This document shows positions 58,286 to 64,000 of a DNA stretch of 64,000 bases, piece after piece. Position numbers and translations under genes: made by a program. Location of the stretch: assembly GCA_025667525.1 (NCBI GenBank), contig CM046880.1, positions 600,503,452-600,567,451 on the forward strand, written 5' to 3'. How positions within the stretch are numbered: the stretch's first letter is position 1; each line of letters begins with the position of its first letter. The notes below the pieces were generated by a model, which worked only from the letters and a program-made list of their open reading frames with translations, was not told where the DNA came from and did no database searches. Origin of the DNA: Glebionis coronaria (taxonomy: Eukaryota; Streptophyta; Magnoliopsida; Asterales; Asteraceae).

Positions 58286-59540
58286 ATGATTTATAATGGA
58301 AATATCAATTGTGGTATGTACATCAGTGGGAATGGATGCCATTCTATTGTACCTCCGTATGTTAATTGGCAACAGCCTACAGCTTTTCCTACTCTGTCAC
58401 TCAAGGATTCAACCTGGAACATGGACACAGGTGCAACTTCACATCTTAATTCTGATGTTAATAACTTAAGTACTATTTTTTATTCATGCTTATATCCTTC
58501 TGTTCGTGTTGGTAACGGTAAAAACTATACCCTTCACAAACACGGGTTGTATCATTCTTCCAACTCTTAGTCGCCCTTTACATCATAATAATGTCCTTGT
58601 CACCCCTAATATTATTAAAAATCTTATTTTTGTGCGTCAATTTACTAGGGACAATACTTGTACTATTGAATTTGACGCTTTCGGGTTCTCTATGAAGGAT
58701 TTCCTGACTCGTCATATCTTGCTAGGATGTAACAGCTCAGGTGATCTCTATCTGGTAACCAAACTGTCGTCCCTTCCAAGTTCTTTGATGTCTCTCAGTC
58801 CTTATACATGACACCAACACCTCGGTCACCCGGGTGATGCCGTGTTACACTCTCTTGTTTCTCGTAATTTTATTTCTTGTAATAAGGAGAAGTCTCCTAA
58901 TGTTTGCCATGCTTGTCAGCTTGGCCGACATGTCAAACTCCCTTTTTCAAAATCTACTTCTATTGTTTCTAAGTGTTTTGAGATAATTCATTATGATATT
59001 TGGACATCCCCTATTGTTAGTATGGGTGGTTTTAAGTATTACGTTATTTTTCTTGATCACTTTTCTCATTATTTGTGGATCTATCCTCTTCGAACTAAAT
59101 CTGAAGTGTTTTCTAAGTTTGTTCATTTTTGTTCTTATGTTAAGAATCAATTTAATTTTGACATTCTTAGCTTTTAATGTGACCATGGTGGTGAGTTCGA
59201 TAACACCCAACTGCTTGACCTTTTTTCTACAAATGGCATTCAAATTATATTTTCTTGTCCTAAAACCTCCCAACAAAATGGAAAATCAGAGCGTGTGATT
59301 CGTACCATAAATAATATGATTCGAACGTTACTTTCCCAAGCCCACCTTCCGCCTACATTTTGGGTCGAGGCACTTCACATGGCCGCCTACCTTCTAAATC
59401 TCCTCCCCTCAACCACCATTCAAAATGAGATACCGCTTACCAAGTTGTTCAACAAACAACCTAACTATTCCAAACTTCGCACTTTTGGATGCTTGTGTTA
59501 TCCTCATTTGTTTCCACCTAAAAAACTTCCTCCATGAGCT
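58286..59540 (+). pseudogene. Ale-like protease and integrase
   Basis: Retropepsin: STWNMDTGATSHLNSDVNNL near 58410. Frame changes near 58560 and a stop at 58809 precede the pre-integrase HHCC block (LGHPGDAVLHSLVSRNF, CHACQLGRHVKLPF). The integrase core has Asp in HYDIWTSPI, Asp in CDHGGEFDNTQ just after an in-frame stop at 59175, and Glu in QQNGKSERVIRTINN after another frame change. The three catalytic residues survive but the frame is broken at least four times. It ends with AAYLLNLLPSTT and CLCYPHLFPPKKL before a stop. Confidence 0.9.
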
Positions 59541-60885
59541 AAACCATGTATATTTCTAGGTTACCCATCCTATCACGAAGGTTATCGATGTCTTGACCTA
59601 ACTACAGACAAAATTATTATCTCTAGACATGTAAACTTTGACGAACATCAATTTCCCTACAAATCCATAACACCTCCCACCTCATACAAATTCGTTGATA
59701 CTTTTCCTTCGTTGATTACTTGCCATGTAATACATAATCCTCCACACAATAATCCGCTACCAGCACCTACTCCACCACCAACACCTATTACTGACCCACC
59801 AACACCTCAAACACCAACCCATACCCAAGTTACTCTCGAACCAAACCATTATAGTGGCCCACCACCCGGTTTCTCTCCACTTACCTTGGCCCACTCCACC
59901 CATCATCATATTACACCACCCATGACCCAATACCAACCTACATTTAATTCAACACCTACAGCCGAAACCGACACCTACAGCCCAAACCAATACCAATCTA
60001 CGACCTCGCTTCCAACAGAAACCCAAACCAACACCACCTCCCAACCCATCACTAGTAATCCACCAACTATAACTCACCCTATGGTCACTAGAAATCCAGA
60101 TGTTACACGTAAGACCACCCAACGTCTAAAACTTCATGTTTCTCATACCTCTCCTATACCAAAATCCACATATCTTGCTTTATCTGATCTGCACTGGTGG
60201 AATGCTATGTATGATGAATAAAATTCTTTAATTAAAAATAGTACTTGGGTTCTCGTTCCAAGACCTCCTGGTGCCAATATTGTTCGGTGTTTTTGGTTAT
60301 TTCGACATAAATTTAATGCAGATGGCTCTTTGAGTCGGTATAAAGCTCGTCTAGTTACCAACGGTAGTAGTCAGCAGATTGGTATTGATTTGTGATGCGA
60401 CTTTTAGTCCAGTTGTCAAGCCGACCACTATTCGTACTGTGCTTAGTCTTGCATTGACGAGACATTAGCCTATTCGTCAACTTGATGTTAAGAATGCTTT
60501 TCTAAATGGAGATTTGTCAGAGACTGTTTACATGCATCAGCCTCCAGGTTTTTTTGATCCTTGGTATCCTCATCATGTATGCCGCCTTTAGAGGTCTTTA
60601 TATGGGTTGAAACAAGCCCCTCGTGCTTGGTTTCAACGATTTGCTGCTTATGCTACCCGAGTTAGATTTTCTCCTAGTAGATGTGATTCCTCTTTATTTG
60701 TTTACAGATCTGGTACTGACACGGCATACTTATTGATTTATGTGGATGATATTTTTCTTACATATTTACATCAAAAGATTATTTTTTCTCTGCACAAGGA
60801 GTTTGATATGACAGATCTTGGTGCCCTTAATCACTTCTTGGGGATTTCTTTTACACGTGACACTACAGGGATGTTTCTCTCTTAG
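59541..60885 (+). pseudogene. Ale-like linker and RT
   Basis: The Pro/Thr-rich linker (59712-60221, about 170 open codons with TPPPTPITDPP-type sequence) is typical between integrase and RT in this clade. [56 protein letters not shown] and intact YVDDIFLT near 60740. Stops near 60219 and 60591 and a frame change near 60395 break it. Confidence 0.9.
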
Positions 60886-61686
60886 AAGAGATATGCTATG
60901 GAGTTGCTCGAACGAGCACATATGCTCAATTGCAATCCTACTCGGACTCCTGTTGACACTGAGTCCAAGCTTGGTCCTGAGGGGAATCCCATTTCAGATC
61001 CTACTTTGTATCAGAGTCTTGCAGGTGGCCTACAATATCTTACATTCACTCATCCAGATTTGTATTATGCCATGCAACACATTTGTTTATATATGCATGA
61101 TCCTAGGGAGTCTCACTTAGCTGCTCTCAAGAGGATTCTTTGTTTTGTCCGAGGCACTTTGGATTTTGTTTTACAGTTATTTGCATCATCAGTGTCTTCT
61201 CTTATTGCTTACACCGATGCAAATTGGGCTGGTCTCCGTGCTACTCACAGATCTAAATCTGGTTATTGTGTATTTTCGGGTATCAATCTTTTATCATAGT
61301 CTGCTAAGCGACAAATAACTCTTTCACGTTCTAGTGCTGAAGCTGAATATCGGGGTGTTGCTAATGTTGTTTCTGAGGCGGCTTGGTTGTGCAATCTACT
61401 TTGAGAACTACATACACTACTATCGACCGCTACTCTTGTGTATTGTGATAATGTTAGTGCCGACTATTTATCTACTAATCCAGTGCAACATCAACGAACT
61501 AAACATATTGAGATTGATATTCATTTTGTTCGTGATATGGTTGCAATGGGTCATGTGTGTGTTCTTCATGTTCCATCTCGTTATCCGTATGCCGATATAT
61601 TCACCAAAGTTCTTCCTACGGTGTTATTTGAAGAATTTCACACCAGTTTGAGTTTTCGATTACCTCCCGCTCAAACTGCGGGGGAG
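60886..61686 (+). pseudogene. Ale-like RT tail and RNase H
   Basis: LLERAHMLNCNPTRTPVD, LAGGLQYLTFTHPDLYYAM, then RNase H (AYTDANWAGLRATHRSKSGY), a stop at about 61299, SRSSAEAEYRGVANVVSEAA, a frame change, and QHQRTKHIEIDIHFVRD to the end (YADIFTKVLPTVLFEEF). Decayed but complete in extent. Confidence 0.9.
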
Positions 61687-61819
61687 TGTTAGTTAATATA
61701 TTTCAGCCCATTACAATTAGGCCTTAAGCCCGTTTATGTTATTTCTAGATCCTTCTAATATGGCTTATATATTGTAATCTCTATGATTGAATGAGACAAG
61801 GAAATTCACTAGTCTTACA
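61687..61819 (+). repeat. 3' LTR of Ale-like copia
   Basis: Same ends and length as the 5' LTR; seven differences give about 5% divergence. Confidence 0.95.
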
Positions 61820-63422
61820 GAAACTAGAAGGGGGGTTGAATAGTTTCTCTTTCGTTTATCTCCTGATTAAAATTCCTTTCAATTAGGTGAGTGTCAAAAC
61901 CATATTTTACTTAAAAGCTAGTTGCATAATGATTAGGTTCAATTCGAATGCATTAACAATGACATGTAGTAAGTGTAATGATGATGAAAGTAAATAAAGA
62001 GTAAGGAAAGAAACAACATAGTAGGAAGACACCAATATTTATTGTGGTTCGGCAACGAGGCTCTATCCTCGTTCCTAATCCACTCCTCGGGTATACCTAC
62101 TCGAGATTTACACTATATCCACAAACTCCCTTCTTGGCGGAGAAAACCTTACAACGTCGCTTACATTATTCTCCGACACTAAGATAAATGTCGAGACCTA
62201 ATCATAGCTAGGACCAATCTACAAAACGTCGCCCACTTCACCATTTTACGACACAAGGCTAGATGTCGCGTTCTAATCTAAAGATAGAACCAATCTTCAC
62301 AACGTTGTCCACTTCACCATTTTTTGACACAAGGCTAGATGTCGAGTTCTAAACCTAAGATAAAACCAATCTTCACGACTCTTCACTTTGAATCTAAGTG
62401 AGAACTTCACACAACACAACTACACATCACTTTATTGTTTAGAGAGAAATCACAAGACACAACCACGTCACTTAATAGTTTAGTGAGAACTAACACAACT
62501 TATTACAAATCAAGTACACATATCCAAGTACACACATGTAACTTGGATCTACACAACACAAATCTAAGCACACACATATGCAAAGGATTTACACAACTCT
62601 AATCCAAGTATTCACAAATAGCTTGGATGAACAAAACTAGTCCAAGTATTCATAAATACATTAGATCTACACAAGACACAATTAAACAAATGATGAACAT
62701 GACTAGCTCTCTAGGAGAGGATGCTCTTTATCAAGGCTTCATCTTTAATCACATCACAAGTGTGTGAGTGATCTTCTCTTTAGACAAGGTAAAGAAGGAG
62801 ATCAAGAGGATAATCATAAGTAAACATACTTAACACATTAAGTGATCATTTACAAATGATTAGGATTAGAAAGGAGAAAGTAGGCTGGAAGAGATGTCTA
62901 AAAAGGTTATTGAAAATGCATATTTGATCCACTATTTATTGAAGACAAAGCCCAACGGCTAGCTAAGGACGGTTCTTATCTACCTAGGCGATTCCTTATT
63001 GATAGAGAACCGTGTAGGCACTTAAGGAACCGCGGAATATGGACTTCGCTCCTTTTTGTCTTTTAGTGAATTTGAAATATCTAAAGTTGTTTAAACCTTC
63101 AACAGATATTCTTATGGCATTTGGAATATGCCATATTCAAATTTACATTTTCATTTTAATAAAACAATTTATTAAAAAAAGGTTTATTAAAAATCTTTTG
63201 TCTCATTTGACAAAAGTGAGTTTTAAGGCTAATCACATTTATGATGACTAAGCATGATTAAGATATGTTAGTGTAATGATTATTACCTTGATGATAGCGT
63301 TTGTTAGATAATTCATTTTATGATTGTGTTTGACAAAAAATTTCTTCGTAATATGTCGTGATCAAAACTAATAAAGATTAGTTAAAACTAACAATGTATT
63401 TAGGCATTGCTTTTCATTAACA

Positions 63423-64000
63423 ATCTCCCCTTTTTTTATTACGACAAACTATAAACTCATTTACGTAAAATACAAGATTATTCAAATTATTAACGAGTTT
63501 ATCACTATCATTTCTCCCCCTTTGTCGAAGCAAAAAGGTTAGCACAAGTCTTTGAAGAAGAAAAGAACCGGAATTTACTAGTAGCTCCCCCTTGGTGCTT
63601 ACTCCCCCTAGCTTGGGGCACCAAGTGAATGAGGTCAGGTGACATGCTACACAAAGATTAGAAGATAGAAAAGAAACACCAATGTATATATGTGCACTAC
63701 CTACTAACTAACTTGAGATGGAGGAGGAAAAGAAATCTCAAATTAGAAGTAAGTATTTGCTAAGTATGTCCAAAGAGTGTGTGTTGACAACATCAAAGTT
63801 CAATTGGTGGAATAAAGGAAGAAAAGAAACATCCAAACCAATAAAAAATGACTAAAATGTCAAGGGGTTAAAATTTAGAATTTATGGAATCACCCAAAAA
63901 TTAATTGTAGGTTTTAACAATGATCAACTCTTTAACAAATGTGTGGAAAAGAATTAGCGGGAAAGATAACACACATAACATTCATATTACACAAATATGA
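63423..64000 (-). other. interior of the right-edge LTR element
   Basis: It begins with the minus-strand purine tract next to the LTR. Further CTCCCCCT strings occur at about 63513, 63586 and 63603. No ORF. The rest of the element is outside the window. Confidence 0.65.

Larger units (their letters stand above)
57787..61819 (+). mobile_element. Ale/Retrofit-like Ty1/copia with 133-bp LTRs
   Basis: Very short LTRs (57787-57919 and 61687-61819, seven differences) with a perfect GAAAC duplication (57782-57786, 61820-61824). A primer site (TGGTAATTAGAGCC, one change from canonical spacing) follows the 5' LTR, and a purine tract (gcgggggag) precedes the 3' LTR. Domain order is protease, integrase, RT, RNase H. 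Almost all of gag is missing: only about 370 bp separate the primer site from the protease frame. Stops and frameshifts in every domain; it is about 4.0 kb long. Confidence 0.95.
57778..63422 (-). repeat. 3' LTR of an element leaving the right edge (interrupted by Ale-like copia)
   Basis: On the minus strand the LTR reads TGTTAATGAAAA... to ...AGTTTCTACA. It ends at the gypsy fragment on the left and at a purine tract (AAAGGGGGAGAT) on the right. Removing the copia insertion leaves about 1.6 kb. The copia element entered nine bases from its left end. A roughly 77-bp segment is repeated about three times at 62150-62385 (cacaaggctagatgtcg). The partner LTR and target duplication are outside the window, so the identification rests on TG..CA ends plus the purine tract. 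Confidence 0.7.

Overview
This window is transposon-dense nuclear DNA of a flowering plant. There are no bacterial signatures; nearly everything recognisable is a plant retrotransposon or a small DNA transposon, and I found no intact host gene. The SIRE-type Ty1/copia element, the Athila-type Ty3/gypsy element and a LINE-like reverse transcriptase fragment resemble families I recall from Asteraceae (daisy family). That placement is from memory and only moderately secure.

Layout. 1-3283: broken minus-strand Ty3/gypsy chromovirus running off the left edge. 3284-5900: remnants of a Ty1/copia RT-RNase H and of an RNase H-like domain, then two minisatellites. 6126-10508: copy A of a dispersed 4-kb unit, carrying a hAT-like element (6599-7282, perfect 8-bp target duplication). 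10509-15087: mostly unassigned DNA with a second hAT-like element (12450-13121).

15088-46460 is a three-level nest, each level with paired LTRs and a perfect 5-bp target duplication. An old Ty1/copia element (TSD ATTAC) was entered in its gag by a very young SIRE-type element (17973-41081, TSD TTCAA). The SIRE element was in turn entered in its third ORF by a young Athila-type element (28978-40033, TSD ATGAG). The SIRE pol frame is open; its gag carries an in-frame TGA, and its extra ORF is split by the Athila insertion.

46466-48891: unassigned DNA, a tandem repeat and a small inverted-repeat element. 48892-57165: copy B of the dispersed unit, interrupted by a LINE fragment (about 50797-52079) and a complete non-coding LTR retrotransposon (52246-55610, TSD TTCAT). 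Copies A and B give each other's empty sites. 57166-64000: a gypsy fragment, then the 3' LTR of a minus-strand element that leaves the right edge, with a short-LTR Ale-like copia (57787-61819, TSD GAAAC) inserted in that LTR.

The most unusual signal is a short CGCTGA(C/T) core repeated more than 30 times in the SIRE element, mostly at 21-bp spacing. It occurs in the LTR upstream of the TATA box, in gag, pol and ORF3 coding sequence, and in the non-coding spacer. The other main points are reiterated polypurine-like tracts beside the 3' LTRs of three minus-strand elements, a CT microsatellite that differs by about 300 bp between two LTRs of one element, and non-TG..CA LTR ends on the Athila element.
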